Counted from the stretch's first letter, positions 31,558-40,908 are shown. The stretch: 64,000 bases of DNA from Pseudomonas sp. URMO17WK12:I11 (GCF_007677725.1 NZ_VEDF01000001.1:327457-391456); one strand, 5' to 3'. The notes: generated by a model not told the origin, from the sequence alone. Numbers and translations are program-made.

Positions 31558-33237
31558 ATGCTTTGGACCACGGCCTGCCCTGACTGGTGGCGGCGTCTGG
31601 CTGCCAGCGAGTCCATCATCCCCGAACCGCTCTTTCCCCAGGAGGCAGAAGAAAGCCTCGAGGTTTTCAAGGGGCTTCGCATTGTCGATGCCCCAGGCAG
31701 TCCAACCATCGAAAGCGCATGTGCCCCATGGGTCTTGGCTTTCGCAGGGGCTGTGTTTGGCAGTTACAACAGCGAGACAGGTGAGCGGCTGATTCGGGAA
31801 TTCATGCTCTGCATCCCGAAAAAAAACAGCAAGTCGACCATCGCCGCCGCGATTATGCTGACAGCCCTGGTCCGGAATTGGCGGATGTCGGCAGAGTTCA
31901 TCATCCTCGCGCCGACCAAGGAGATTGCCGACAACGCCTTCGTCCCGGCCAAGGACATGGTCAACAACGATGACGAGTTGAGGGATCTGCTGCATGTGCA
32001 GCCACACCTTCGACTGATCACCCATCGGGAGACTGGCGCCACGCTGAAGGTCGTCGCTGCTGACAGCGACGTGGTGGGCGGCAAAAAGGCCGTGGGCGTG
32101 CTGATCGATGAGGCATGGTTGTTCGGCAAGAATCCGAAAGCGGCCGACATGATTCGGGAGGCCACCGGCGGTCTGCTGTCCAGGCCAGAAGGATTCGTTA
32201 TCTGGCTGACCACGCAGTCAAACGAACCGCCAGCTGGGGTGTTCCGTTCGAAGCTCAACTATGCGCGCGGCGTTCGTGATGGACGCATCAACGACAACCG
32301 CTTCCTGCCGATCATCTACGAATTCTCCAAGGAGATGGTCGACAGCGGTGATGCCCGCAAGCCAGAGAACTTCCACCTGGTGAATCCCAATATGGGGTTC
32401 TCAGTCGACCGCCCAACGCTTGAACGCTTGTTCATGCAGGCGGAGATCGATGGGGAGGCGGAGCTGCGTGGTTTCCTGGCCAAGCACCTCAACATCGAGA
32501 TCGGACTGGCCCTGATGTCTGATGCCTGGGTCGGTGCCGAATTCTGGGAGCCACAGGCAGCCACTTGGCTCAACCTGGATGAAATCCTTGAGCGGTGTGA
32601 AGTCATCGATGTGGGTGGTGATGGTGGAGGGCTCGACGACTTGCTTGGGCTTGCCGTCGTTGGCCGGGAAGCGAGCACCCGCAGGTGGTTCCACTGGGCT
32701 CACGCTTGGGCCCACCCGTCGGTCCTTGAGCGTCGCAAGTCTGAAGCCCCGCGGCTAAAGGATCTTGAGGCGGTGGGCGACCTGACCATTGTCAAGCGCA
32801 TCGGTGAGGACGTGGAGCAGTTCGCAGCCATCGTCGCCCGCATCAACGCGACCGGCTTGCTGGACAAGGTCGGGCTCGACCCGGCAGGGATTGGATCTGT
32901 TCTGGACGCCCTGGCCGATGCTGGTGTTGAAGAAGAAAAGGTCGTTGGCATCTCCCAAGGATGGAAACTCACTGGGGCGATCAAGACGACCGAGCGCAAG
33001 CTCGCTGAGGGCACGCTGTTGCATTGCGGCCAGCCACTCATGGCCTGGTCGTGCGGCAACGCCAAAGGGGTGCCGTCGGCCAACGCCTTCTTGATCACCA
33101 AGCAAGCCTCGGGCACGGCGAAGATCGACCCGCTGATGGCTACATTCAACGCCGTTTCTCTGATTAGCCTCAATCCTGAGGGACGTGGGGGAATGGACAA
33201 CTTCATGGCTGGCATTCGGGACCCACTGATCGCATGA
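31558..33237 (+). CDS. Terminase large subunit (HK97-like)
   Basis: The 559-residue protein has an ATPase domain and an RNase H-like nuclease domain. The ATPase has the atypical Walker A PKKNSKST (87-94) and Walker B VLIDEAW (181-187). The nuclease domain starts with VIDVGGDGGGLDDL, with the metal-binding Asp. The length and motif types fit the HK97/lambda-independent Terminase_1 family. It packages DNA into the procapsid, cutting concatemers. It follows TerS by only three bases. Confidence 0.95.
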   Translation: MLWTTACPDWWRRLAASESIIPEPLFPQEAEESLEVFKGLRIVDAPGSPTIESACAPWVLAFAGAVFGSYNSETGERLIREFMLCIPKKNSKSTIAAAIMLTALVRNWRMSAEFIILAPTKEIADNAFVPAKDMVNNDDELRDLLHVQPHLRLITHRETGATLKVVAADSDVVGGKKAVGVLIDEAWLFGKNPKAADMIREATGGLLSRPEGFVIWLTTQSNEPPAGVFRSKLNYARGVRDGRINDNRFLPIIYEFSKEMVDSGDARKPENFHLVNPNMGFSVDRPTLERLFMQAEIDGEAELRGFLAKHLNIEIGLALMSDAWVGAEFWEPQAATWLNLDEILERCEVIDVGGDGGGLDDLLGLAVVGREASTRRWFHWAHAWAHPSVLERRKSEAPRLKDLEAVGDLTIVKRIGEDVEQFAAIVARINATGLLDKVGLDPAGIGSVLDALADAGVEEEKVVGISQGWKLTGAIKTTERKLAEGTLLHCGQPLMAWSCGNAKGVPSANAFLITKQASGTAKIDPLMATFNAVSLISLNPEGRGGMDNFMAGIRDPLIA

Positions 33238-33395
33238 ACGCACTTCACATTTTCATCGCCTGCGCTCTGGTGGCTTTCTCCCTGGCTTGTGCTGGGGTAT
33301 GGGTACTGGCCGGCACTGGCTGGGCCTTGATTGCAGGAGCTGTGAGCTTCTTCTGCATCGCCGGTTTTCTTCGCCGAGGGCTGACCAGTGATTAA
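33234..33395 (+). CDS. Small two-helix membrane protein
   Basis: A 53-residue frame starts at an ATG overlapping the TerL stop and ends overlapping the portal start. It consists almost wholly of two hydrophobic helices, with a basic end (FLRRGLTSD). Small genes at this position between TerL and portal are common in HK97-like phages. A membrane role is inferred. Confidence 0.65.
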   Translation: MNALHIFIACALVAFSLACAGVWVLAGTGWALIAGAVSFFCIAGFLRRGLTSD

Positions 33396-34686
33396 AACCT
33401 TATCCCAGGCTTTGGGGGCTGCGGCCGCCAAGCCATCCGCCAGCATGAGCGAATGGCTGGGCAAGAGCATCAAGCTTTCAGATGGCGGCTTCTGGGGCGC
33501 GTTTCTCGGTGCTCAGTCAAGCAGCGGAAAATCGGTCAGCGTCGACAAGGCGATGCGGCTTTCCACGGTGTGGGCCTGCGTCCGCATCATCTCCACCTCG
33601 GTCGCGGGCTTGCCCCTGAGCATCTACCGGAGGATGCCTGATGGCAGTCGTGAGAGTGCACGGGATTTCCCGCTGTACGACGTGGTGCACACCAGCCCTA
33701 ACGAGGACATGGCCGCCTTCCACTTCTGGCAGGCAGTCGTTGCATCAATGTTGTTGTGGGGGAATGCTTACTGCGAGATTCACCGATCTGCAGGTCGCGT
33801 CATTGCGCTGGACTTTCTGATGCCGTCCCGAGTCGACCTTGAGTTTGATGATGACGGCCGGCTGAGATACTTCTTCAGGCCGCGAAAGGGGGAGCGCCGA
33901 GAGATTGTGCGGCAGAGCATGCTGCACATCCCGGCTTTTACCTTAGACGGCCGGGTTGGCCTTTCGGCCATTCGCTACGGCGCGGATGTGTTTGGCTCGG
34001 CGATGTCGGCAGACGACGCGGCCAACAGCACTTTCCGCAACGGTATGATGCCTACGGTGGCGTTTTCGGTGGACAAGACACTGAACCCCGCCCAACGCGT
34101 TGAGTTTCGTGAGTACGTCAAGACGATCTCCGGGGCCTTGAATGCGGGCAAGAGTCCGGTGCTTGAGCAAGGCGTGAAGCCGGAGATGATCGGCATTAAC
34201 CCCGCTGACGCGCAGCTGCTGGAGTCGAGAGGGCACAGCATCGAGGAGATTTGCCGATGGTTCGGCGTCCCGCCTTGGATGGTGATGAAGACCGACAAGG
34301 GCAGTAACTGGGGGACCGGCCTAGAACAACAGCAGATCGCGTTCCTCACCTACTGCATCATGTCTTTCACGGCGCCGATCGAGCAGTGCGTGAATAAGTG
34401 GTGCATGACGGCGGTGGACCGGATCAACTTCTATTCGGAGTTCTCCCTTGAGGCGTTCTTGAGGGCTGACAGTTCCGGGCGCGCGGCATACCTCAGCACG
34501 ATGGCCCAGAACGGCTTCATCACTCGAAACGAAGGTCGCCGCAAAGACAACATGCCGCACATGCCTGGCGGTGACGTCCTGACGGTTCAGTCGAACCTGG
34601 TGCCGCTTGACCAGCTGGGCAAGCAAAACGATGGTCAGGCCGCAAGGGCCGCATTGATGAACTGGCTTCACCAGCCGGAAAAGTAA
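33388..34686 (+). CDS. HK97-family portal protein
   Basis: The 432-residue protein contains the diagnostic STVWACVRIISTSVAGLPLS segment near residue 50. It also has MLLWGNAY and EEICRWFGVPPWMV, the core of the phage_portal (HK97) family. It forms the 12-subunit DNA entry ring and connects to the terminase. The GTG start at 33388 overlaps the end of the preceding gene. Confidence 0.95.
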   Translation: MIKTLSQALGAAAAKPSASMSEWLGKSIKLSDGGFWGAFLGAQSSSGKSVSVDKAMRLSTVWACVRIISTSVAGLPLSIYRRMPDGSRESARDFPLYDVVHTSPNEDMAAFHFWQAVVASMLLWGNAYCEIHRSAGRVIALDFLMPSRVDLEFDDDGRLRYFFRPRKGERREIVRQSMLHIPAFTLDGRVGLSAIRYGADVFGSAMSADDAANSTFRNGMMPTVAFSVDKTLNPAQRVEFREYVKTISGALNAGKSPVLEQGVKPEMIGINPADAQLLESRGHSIEEICRWFGVPPWMVMKTDKGSNWGTGLEQQQIAFLTYCIMSFTAPIEQCVNKWCMTAVDRINFYSEFSLEAFLRADSSGRAAYLSTMAQNGFITRNEGRRKDNMPHMPGGDVLTVQSNLVPLDQLGKQNDGQAARAALMNWLHQPEK

Positions 34687-34702
34687 ATCTCGGGAGCAAT
34701 CC

Positions 34703-35572
34703 ATGAAGCACAAAATCCAGTCTCGCCGCCTTCGCAGCGAGATGAGCCCGCGCGCGCTCGATAAATGGAACCCCGCGATCCAGGCGGCGGTTGAGAACAC
34801 TTCGGACACCATCACGGTGTACGGCGTAATCGGCGAGGACTGGTACGGCGAGGGTGTCACCCTGAAACGAATTGACGCCGCCTTGCGGGCGATCGGCGAG
34901 CGTGATGTCACCGTCTACATCAATTCACCAGGTGGCGACATGTTCGAAGGCATCGCCATCTACAACCGTCTCCAAGAGCACAGCCACGAGGTCACCACCA
35001 AGGTGCTCGGCATGGCTGCCAGCGCTGCTTCGATTGTCTTTCTGGCGGGGAAGAGGCGAGAAGTAGCCAGCAGCGCCTTCCTCATGATCCACAACTGCTG
35101 GACCTGGCTCGCTGGCAATCGCAACTACCTCCGCGATATCGCCAACGACATGGAGGAGTTCGACGCGGCGATGGCCGACCTCTATGCCGAGACCAGTGGG
35201 CAGTCGGCTGAAGACATGGCCGAACTGATGGACGACGAAACCTACATCCGCGGCAAGCGTGCTGTGGAACTCGGCCTGGCCACTGGGCTGTTGTCTTCCA
35301 CCGAAGTCACCGAGCGCGAAGCCGAAGACGCCGCCCAGGCCAATGCGCTCAAGGCGATGGACGTAGCCCTGGCCAAGGGCGGAATGCCTCGCTCCGAGCG
35401 CCGCGAACTATTCGCCAGTTTCAAGTCCGGTATGCCTCGCGCTGCCGGCGGGGGCACGCATAACGCTGCCCCGACCGATAAGCCCCGCGCTGTCGCGCCA
35501 GACCTCTCCGCCTCTCTGAGCGCGGCAACCAATCTCCTCAATTCTCTGAAAGGAAGTGACCATGGACTTTGA
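34703..35572 (+). CDS. ClpP-like prohead protease
   Basis: The 289-residue protein has the ClpP/S14 fold. INSPGGDMFEG is near 73, the catalytic Ser107 is in GMAASAAS and His130 in MIHNCW, with a following Asp in the DMEEFDAAMADL helix. In HK97-like phages this type cleaves the scaffold and the major-capsid delta domain. It is between portal and capsid, the expected position. The C-terminal ~80 residues are a disordered tail that may act as scaffold. Confidence 0.93.
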   Translation: MKHKIQSRRLRSEMSPRALDKWNPAIQAAVENTSDTITVYGVIGEDWYGEGVTLKRIDAALRAIGERDVTVYINSPGGDMFEGIAIYNRLQEHSHEVTTKVLGMAASAASIVFLAGKRREVASSAFLMIHNCWTWLAGNRNYLRDIANDMEEFDAAMADLYAETSGQSAEDMAELMDDETYIRGKRAVELGLATGLLSSTEVTEREAEDAAQANALKAMDVALAKGGMPRSERRELFASFKSGMPRAAGGGTHNAAPTDKPRAVAPDLSASLSAATNLLNSLKGSDHGL

Positions 35573-36743
35573 AGCCCAAGTCAAGGAACTCAATGCCAGC
35601 CTCAAGGGCATTGGCGATCAGATCAAAAGCCAGGCCGAGGCGGTCGAAAAACAGATTAAGGCCAGTGGCGAGATGAACACCGAAACCCGCGCCAAGGTCG
35701 ATGAGATGCTGACCAAGCAGGGCGAGCTGCAGGCGCGCCTGGGTGAGGCTGAGCAGAAGCTCGTGAATGCGAGCCGTGACCGCTCTCATCAGGCAGAACC
35801 GCAAAAGTCGGTGGGTGCCTTGGTAATCGGCAGCGAAGAAATGCAGGACATGAACTCGTCCTTCCGCGGCTCGCGTCGCGTCTCCGTGCCGCGCGCGGCT
35901 ATTACCACTGCTACCGGCGGCGACCTGATTCCAGCCCAGCGTTTGCCAGGTGTCATCGCGCCGCCGCAGCGCCGACTGACGATCCGCGACCTGGTGGCAC
36001 CGGGCGAGACGGAGTCGAACTCCATCGAGTACATCCGGGAAACTGGCTACACCAACAACGCACGTACGGTTGCGGAGGGTACCGCGAAGCCGTACTCCGA
36101 TATCACCTTCGCCCTCGCTACCGCAAACGTCCGTACCATCGCTCACCTGTTCAAAGCGAGCCGCCAGATGCTCGATGACGCCAAGGCACTGCAGAGCTAC
36201 ATCGACGCTCGCGCACGCTACGGCCTGAACATGGCTGAAGAAGCCCAACTGCTCTACGGCAGCGGCACGGGCGCGAACCTGCAAGGCCTGATGACAGTCG
36301 CTCAGCTGTATGCCCAGCCCGCTGGCGTGACAGTAGTAGGCGAGCAACGGATTGACCGCTTGCGCCTGGCGCTGCTGCAAGCCGAACTGGCGGAGTTCCC
36401 TTCGGATGGCATCGTGCTCAACCCGATCGACTGGGCGGCCATCGAGCTGACCAAGGATGGTGAAGGCCGTTACATCATCGGCCAGCCTCAGGAGGGCACC
36501 AACGCGAAACTCTGGAATCGTCCAGTGGTTTCCACTCAAGCCATGACACAGAACGACTTCCTGGTTGGAGCATTCAAGCTCGGCGCTCAGATCTTCGACC
36601 GCATGGAAATCGAAGTGCTGATCTCGACCGAGAACGACAAGGACTTCGAGAACAACATGGCCACAATCCGTGCTGAAGAGCGTCTCGCTTTCGCGATTTA
36701 TCGCGATGAGGCGTTCGTCACCGGTCCGTTGATCACTCCTTGA
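35562..36743 (+). CDS. HK97-family major capsid protein
   Basis: The 393-residue protein has an N-terminal coiled-coil delta domain (about 1-80) that is removed after assembly. The HK97 fold follows, with TIRDLVAPGETESNSIEYIR and PSDGIVLNPIDWAAIELTKD as signature segments. The cleavage site is expected before the RGSRRVSVPRAAIT region. AAAGGAAG precedes the ATG at 35562. The gene overlaps the end of the protease gene. Confidence 0.95.
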   Translation: MDFEAQVKELNASLKGIGDQIKSQAEAVEKQIKASGEMNTETRAKVDEMLTKQGELQARLGEAEQKLVNASRDRSHQAEPQKSVGALVIGSEEMQDMNSSFRGSRRVSVPRAAITTATGGDLIPAQRLPGVIAPPQRRLTIRDLVAPGETESNSIEYIRETGYTNNARTVAEGTAKPYSDITFALATANVRTIAHLFKASRQMLDDAKALQSYIDARARYGLNMAEEAQLLYGSGTGANLQGLMTVAQLYAQPAGVTVVGEQRIDRLRLALLQAELAEFPSDGIVLNPIDWAAIELTKDGEGRYIIGQPQEGTNAKLWNRPVVSTQAMTQNDFLVGAFKLGAQIFDRMEIEVLISTENDKDFENNMATIRAEERLAFAIYRDEAFVTGPLITP

Positions 36744-36792
36744 TTTCTCTGACAAGGGGGCGTCTGCACTGACGCCCTATTGGAGTACTCCC

Positions 36793-37308
36793 ATGGCACG
36801 TAAACAGGAAAAACTAGAACCCACGGTTGAGCCGAAGGAACCAGTCTCGACCACTGAAACCAGCGGCGGCCAAGCCGTGGATAGGGCTTTGCCCCATTCG
36901 CCTGATGATCCAGCCTCGCCAAATCCTGGCGAGTCGGGCGCTCCCGTAAAGAGCGCAGAGCAGTCGCTGCCGGAAACACCGGCAGACTCGGGCACTGGAA
37001 CGGATATCGGTGCAAGCGAATTGGGCACCATTGCCAAAGCCCCCGGTGCTGACACGGCCGCATCGGAAGTCGCAGATCAGAATGGGCCGGGCGTGTCCGA
37101 CAGCGCGGACGAAGCCGATCAGTCGGCTGGAGAGGGTGAGATTGCGGCTAACCCCAATCCAGCAACTCTTCAGATCTACCCAATGCGGTCCTACATGGAC
37201 GAGGACGAACTACGTCGCCGCGGCGGCCCCGCTTACGTGGTGCCACGTCGGCATGCAGAGGAGTTGGTGGAGCGGAAGCTGGCATCATTCGAGCCGTTGG
37301 AGGAGTAG
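36793..37308 (+). CDS. Disordered head-associated protein
   Basis: The first ~110 of 171 residues are low-complexity, rich in Pro, Glu, Ser and Ala. Only the last ~45 residues, with YPMRSYMDEDELRRRGGPAY and a helix, look folded. Such a gene between capsid and connector is common in this phage group. It may be a capsid decoration or scaffold-like protein. No family is certain. Confidence 0.6.
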   Translation: MARKQEKLEPTVEPKEPVSTTETSGGQAVDRALPHSPDDPASPNPGESGAPVKSAEQSLPETPADSGTGTDIGASELGTIAKAPGADTAASEVADQNGPGVSDSADEADQSAGEGEIAANPNPATLQIYPMRSYMDEDELRRRGGPAYVVPRRHAEELVERKLASFEPLEE

Positions 37309-37312
37309 CGAC

Positions 37313-37654
37313 ATGCCGGTCATCAGCATGACCATCGCCCGGCATCACCTGCGGGATCCCGAGGACGATGACGCATATCTGGAACTACTGATCGAAGCGG
37401 CTGAAGGTCAGGCGATGGACTATCTGAACCGCCGCTTCTATGTGGACCAGCAGGCGCTGGATGAGGCTATCGCCGCCGGGGATGCCGGCGAGTCGCCCAT
37501 GGTCAGCAACAAGCAGATCAAAGCTGCCTGTTTGCTGATCCTCGGTCACCTTTACGCGAACCGTGAGGACGTTGTAATCGGGACCATTGCCACCGAACTG
37601 CCGCAAGGGTCGAAGGCGCTCCTGACCCCGCACCGTATCGGGTGGGGCGTATGA
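37313..37654 (+). CDS. Head-tail connector, gp6-like
   Basis: The 113-residue helical protein has ARHHLRDPEDDDAYLELLIEA followed by AMDYLNRRFY and IKAACLLILGHLYANRE, the phage gp6-like connector pattern. It attaches the portal to the neck. The ATG at 37313 lies four bases after the previous stop. Its stop overlaps the head-closure gene. Confidence 0.88.
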   Translation: MPVISMTIARHHLRDPEDDDAYLELLIEAAEGQAMDYLNRRFYVDQQALDEAIAAGDAGESPMVSNKQIKAACLLILGHLYANREDVVIGTIATELPQGSKALLTPHRIGWGV

Positions 37655-37977
37655 GAGCCGGGCCTCTACGTCACCGGCTCGAGGTGACCCACCGGCATGA
37701 AGAGCGCAATAAGTCCGGGGGAGCCACAGTGACGTGGCTTCCTGCAGCTCGCCCTGAAATGTGGGGCGAAGTCCGCACCCCTACAGGGCGCGTACAGGCA
37801 GTCGCGGAAAAGCTGAATGCTGTTGTTACGGCAGAAATCATTGCCAGGCCGCGCTTGGACATCGTTGCCGGGTCTCGGCTGACGCGGCGCGGGGGCACCT
37901 ACCAGGTCGAGGCAGTGTTACGGGACAACGAGAACACCCTGATGAGGCTGCTCTGCTCATCGGTACCTAACCCATGA
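37651..37977 (+). CDS. Head closure protein
   Basis: The 108-residue protein has the SPP1 gp16/HK97 gp8-like signature: RAGPLRHRLEVTHR at the start, WGEVRTPTGRVQAVAEKL in the middle, and a C-terminal YQVEAVLRDNENTLMRLLC strand. It closes the connector after DNA packaging. It is four-base coupled to the connector gene. Confidence 0.85.
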   Translation: MRAGPLRHRLEVTHRHEERNKSGGATVTWLPAARPEMWGEVRTPTGRVQAVAEKLNAVVTAEIIARPRLDIVAGSRLTRRGGTYQVEAVLRDNENTLMRLLCSSVPNP

Positions 37978-37985
37978 GGTGAACC

Positions 37986-38165
37986 ATGAAAATTCAAGCA
38001 CTCGGGCCATTAACCGGCGCTTCCGGTGAGCGGGAGAAAGGCGAGGTTTTCGTCGTCGAAAAGGCCTATGGCGAGGGGCTGATCGCCCGCGGCTATGCCG
38101 TGGAAATCAAGGAGGAGCCAACTGCCTCCGGCAAGCCCTCAAAGGCTGCCCCGGCCAAGGAGTAG
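37986..38165 (+). CDS. 59-residue phage neck-region protein
   Basis: An ATG at 37986 gives 59 residues with a small beta-rich first half (GEVFVVEKAYGEGLIARGYA) and a Lys/Pro/Ala tail. It lies between the head-closure and gp10-like genes. It resembles short neck-associated proteins in related phages, with no assigned role. Confidence 0.65.
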   Translation: MKIQALGPLTGASGEREKGEVFVVEKAYGEGLIARGYAVEIKEEPTASGKPSKAAPAKE

Positions 38166-38168
38166 GTC

Positions 38169-38669
38169 ATGGCCCGCCGCTCGAAGATGCGCGGCGATAT
38201 TCGCCTGCGGCGCACGCTGCGCAACATCCACAAGACGATGGACAACGAGCTGGCGCCGGCCATGCGCAAATCGGCTGAGCGCATCCTGGCCACCCAGCAG
38301 CAACTCATTCCCAAGGACACAGGCGCCGCTGCAGCCGCGCTGAAAATCTACGTCGCTCCCAGCGGCCTGGATGCGCAGATCGGCATTCGGGGCAAGCGCG
38401 ACAACCGCAAATTCTTCTATCTGCGCTTCATCGAGTACGGCACCAAGGGCTATATGGGCGGCAAGCGGGCTGGCAACAGAAACCGGCGCGCTACCAACAA
38501 GAGCGACGGCATGCACTTCTTCGGCAAGTATCCGGACATTCCGGCGCGGCCTGCACACCCGTGGCTTCGGCCCTCCATCGACGTGAACCGCGAGTATGTG
38601 ATGGCCGACATCAACGAAGCTGTGCGGCGCACGCTGCGCAAGGCAAGCCAGGGGGTGGGCAATGGCTGA
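38169..38669 (+). CDS. HK97 gp10-like neck/tail-joining protein
   Basis: The 166-residue protein has the gp10-like pattern: MDNELAPAMRKSAERIL helix, FYLRFIEYGTKGY and HPWLRPSIDVNREYVM. In siphoviruses this protein joins the tail to the head. It is basic, as usual. It overlaps the next gene by eight bases. Confidence 0.85.
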   Translation: MARRSKMRGDIRLRRTLRNIHKTMDNELAPAMRKSAERILATQQQLIPKDTGAAAAALKIYVAPSGLDAQIGIRGKRDNRKFFYLRFIEYGTKGYMGGKRAGNRNRRATNKSDGMHFFGKYPDIPARPAHPWLRPSIDVNREYVMADINEAVRRTLRKASQGVGNG

Positions 38670-39048
38670 TCCCTCGGTGGCGTTGCAGGAGGCGGTATTT
38701 GCGAGGCTTACGGCTGAGGTCAGCTGCCCGATCTACGACGGCGCGCCAATGAATGCCGACATGCCCTACGTGTCGATTGACCGCGAGGTGTCGCTCAACG
38801 TCAGTCCGATCTCCGGGCGCAGGCGCGAGCAGCGCCTGCTGTACCTGTCGGTCTGGTCCGATGCCATGGGCCAGGCCGAGGTGAAAGGGATCAACGCTGA
38901 GGTTATCGCCGCCTTGGACGAACGGCCCCTGCCGCTGACGGTCGGGCGCGCCGTGTCGGTGCGGGTTATCCAGTCCGACGCCCAGCGCGATGCTGACGGC
39001 GTCACCTATCAGGGATCGATCACCGTCCGCGTGATCACCACCCACTAA
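38662..39048 (+). CDS. Tail completion protein (DUF3168)
   Basis: The 128-residue protein matches the DUF3168/gp17 family: VALQEAVFARLTAEVSCPIY at the start, then YVSIDREVSLNVSP, and a terminal RVIQSDAQRDADGVTYQGSI. It terminates the tail tube at the head-proximal end. Order and size are those expected. Confidence 0.87.
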   Translation: MADPSVALQEAVFARLTAEVSCPIYDGAPMNADMPYVSIDREVSLNVSPISGRRREQRLLYLSVWSDAMGQAEVKGINAEVIAALDERPLPLTVGRAVSVRVIQSDAQRDADGVTYQGSITVRVITTH

Positions 39049-39102
39049 TTCAACCACCGGCCGCCCAGCGGCTTTATCCAATGTGCCTTTGGAGGAACAC
39101 CC

Positions 39103-39603
39103 ATGGCCGATGACAACCTGAACACAGCCGCCGGCTGCCGCTTTTTCATTGGCGGCAAAACCGGCGCTGATACGCAAACTGAATATGAGGCCGACACCTA
39201 TGTAGAGGTCGGTGAGATCGAAGACCTGGGCGAATTTGGCGACACCTTCAGCAGCGTGACCTTCACCTCGCTGAAGGATGGCCGCGTGCGCAAGTACAAG
39301 GGCACCGCTGACGCTGGCGACCTGACCCTTACCGTGGGGCTCGACAACGGCGATGCGGGCCAGAATGCGGTCAAGACTGCGCACAAGGACCGTAGCAAGG
39401 GCGACTACAACATCAAGATCACCCTCAATGACGGCGACCCCACCGCTATCCCGGTGATCAACCCCACCACGTTCTACATGCGCGGCAAGGTGATGAACAA
39501 CACCGTGGCACCGGGTGCTGCCGACAACGTGGTCCGCCGCAACGTCACAATCGGCATCAATTCCGACATCCTTGAACTGCTGCCGGCGCCGGTCACCCCA
39601 TAA
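39103..39603 (+). CDS. Major tail tube protein
   Basis: The 166-residue protein is beta-rich with the EVGEIEDLGEFGDTFSSVTF start and VVRRNVTIGINSDILELLP end of the siphovirus tail-tube family. It follows the tail completion gene and precedes the tail chaperones. The protein polymerises around the tape measure. GGAGG is six bases before the ATG. Confidence 0.9.
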   Translation: MADDNLNTAAGCRFFIGGKTGADTQTEYEADTYVEVGEIEDLGEFGDTFSSVTFTSLKDGRVRKYKGTADAGDLTLTVGLDNGDAGQNAVKTAHKDRSKGDYNIKITLNDGDPTAIPVINPTTFYMRGKVMNNTVAPGAADNVVRRNVTIGINSDILELLPAPVTP

Positions 39604-39643
39604 CCGAACCGGGGTTCCGGCCCCGGCTTCACAGGAATGAACG

Positions 39644-39973
39644 ATGAACAACACACTGCACGGCACCATCACCGTGAAGCTAGGCGATGAGGAATTTACC
39701 CTTCAACCTACCCTCAAGGCGGTAAGGGCAATCGAGAGCCGCTTCGGCGGCCTGCGCGGCGCATCTGGAGCCCTTCATGCAGTCGGCGTGGATGCGGTGG
39801 CATTCATCATTGCCGCCGGCGCTGACTTGGCGGGGAAGGCTGCCGAAGCGCTGCCTGAGAAGGTCTGGCAGGAAGGCGTGGCCGGGCTGACACCGTCAGT
39901 CACCAAGTACCTTGGCGCTCTCTACAATCCGCGAGGCGTTGACCCGGGAAACGACCACGCCGGGACGGCGTAA
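39644..39973 (+). CDS. Tail assembly chaperone gpG-like
   Basis: The 109-residue protein begins GTITVKLGDEEFTLQPTLKA and has a helical body, typical of the GTA-gp10/gpG chaperone family. The frame continues to a TAA at 39971, but a slippery heptamer at 39946-39952 allows production of a longer gpGT-like protein. The chaperones hold the tape measure during tail assembly. Confidence 0.85.
   Translation: MNNTLHGTITVKLGDEEFTLQPTLKAVRAIESRFGGLRGASGALHAVGVDAVAFIIAAGADLAGKAAEALPEKVWQEGVAGLTPSVTKYLGALYNPRGVDPGNDHAGTA
39946..39952 (+). other. Programmed -1 frameshift slippery site
   Basis: The heptamer G GGA AAC is in the zero frame of gpG, the canonical X-XXY-YYZ form (lambda uses G GGA AAG). It lies 20 bases before the gpG stop. 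The -1 frame is open to 40224 and encodes the T extension. Confidence 0.8.
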
Positions 39974-40224
39974 GCGCTGTCGAGAACGGCAGCTACGTCG
40001 ACCGGCTGTACGGGATCGCCACCGGCTGGCTGGGCTGGCCACCCACCGTGGCCTGGTCTACGCCTCTCCCGGAAATGTTCATCGCCATGGATGCCAGGAT
40101 TGAATGGGCTCAGATGACTAACCCATTCGGCAGCGGGAAGAAGCAGGGGGTGAAGGAGAAGCCAAGCGCTTCGAATGTGGCCGACAAGCTGAGGATGGCG
40201 TTGACAGGGAGAAAAACGAAGTGA
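39952..40224 (+). CDS. gpT-like extension of the tail chaperone (read by -1 frameshift)
   Basis: The -1 frame after the slip codes for 90 residues, including SYVDRLYGIATGWLGWPPTV and a basic tail ending GRKTK. It has no convincing own start codon. The gpGT fusion would have about 193 residues. This arrangement is nearly universal in siphoviruses upstream of the tape measure. The predicted extent is exact to the codon; frameshift efficiency is unknown. Confidence 0.8.
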   Translation, partial: RPRRDGVSAVENGSYVDRLYGIATGWLGWPPTVAWSTPLPEMFIAMDARIEWAQMTNPFGSGKKQGVKEKPSASNVADKLRMALTGRKTK

Positions 40225-40272
40225 TCAGTTGGCTGACTTTGGTACCCTTCGCGTTTTGAAGGAGAGACTGTC

Positions 40273-40908
40273 ATGCGTGAATGGATTTGTGCTGGGGCCT
40301 TACTGATCCTGGCGGGCTGCGGGGCGGGCGATTCTGATCCAAAAACTGATTCAGGTTCCTCAGGGATTATTGATGAATGGATTCTTGAGGATTACAAAGA
40401 CAATTCTTTAATAATCGGAAGCGACAAGGCTGATCCGACATACAATAAATTCAAGGATGATATTTCCCGTGTTAACAGGGAGAAAAATGAAGCTGCTGTA
40501 TTAGTGGCAAAAAAATGCAAGCATGTTGTAAGTGTTCTTTTTATTCGACGAGAAAGCTCGGCTGACAACTTGAAATTCATGGTGGACTGCGAGAATCGCG
40601 AGCGTTACGAGGTGACAAGCTCCGACTTGGTCAAGAACGGTTCGGTTCGTTCGAATTCCGACAAATCGATAGGTAGAACTGATGCAATCCGAAAGTGCAA
40701 AGATTTAGTAAATGCTCAAAATCGATCTGGTGTCTCTTTGAATTTTCATGAACTGTCTGACTCTAGTTATCACAAAGCTCAGAACGGTAACGTGAGGCTG
40801 GTTCTTGGATTCGAAGAAATGAGCCAATCCGGAGCTAAAAGGAATTGGCGCGCTGCCTGCACTTTTGACCCAGACTGGAAAAGTGATCTGATCATAAATT
40901 CTATCTGA
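40273..40908 (+). CDS. AT-rich lipoprotein moron
   Basis: The 211-residue protein has a lipobox LAGC (Cys16) and a soluble body with four more Cys residues. The coding sequence is clearly richer in A and T than the tail genes around it. It is inserted between the gpT extension and the tape measure, with its own terminator (40926-40953), which makes it a transcriptional island. Lipoproteins of this sort may block superinfecting phage or alter the envelope. There is no recognised family. Confidence 0.75.
   Translation: MREWICAGALLILAGCGAGDSDPKTDSGSSGIIDEWILEDYKDNSLIIGSDKADPTYNKFKDDISRVNREKNEAAVLVAKKCKHVVSVLFIRRESSADNLKFMVDCENRERYEVTSSDLVKNGSVRSNSDKSIGRTDAIRKCKDLVNAQNRSGVSLNFHELSDSSYHKAQNGNVRLVLGFEEMSQSGAKRNWRAACTFDPDWKSDLIINSI

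Noticed and set aside
35538..36755. A 405-residue minus-strand frame opposite the capsid gene
   Set aside because: Shadow of the major capsid gene; no motif and no ribosome site.
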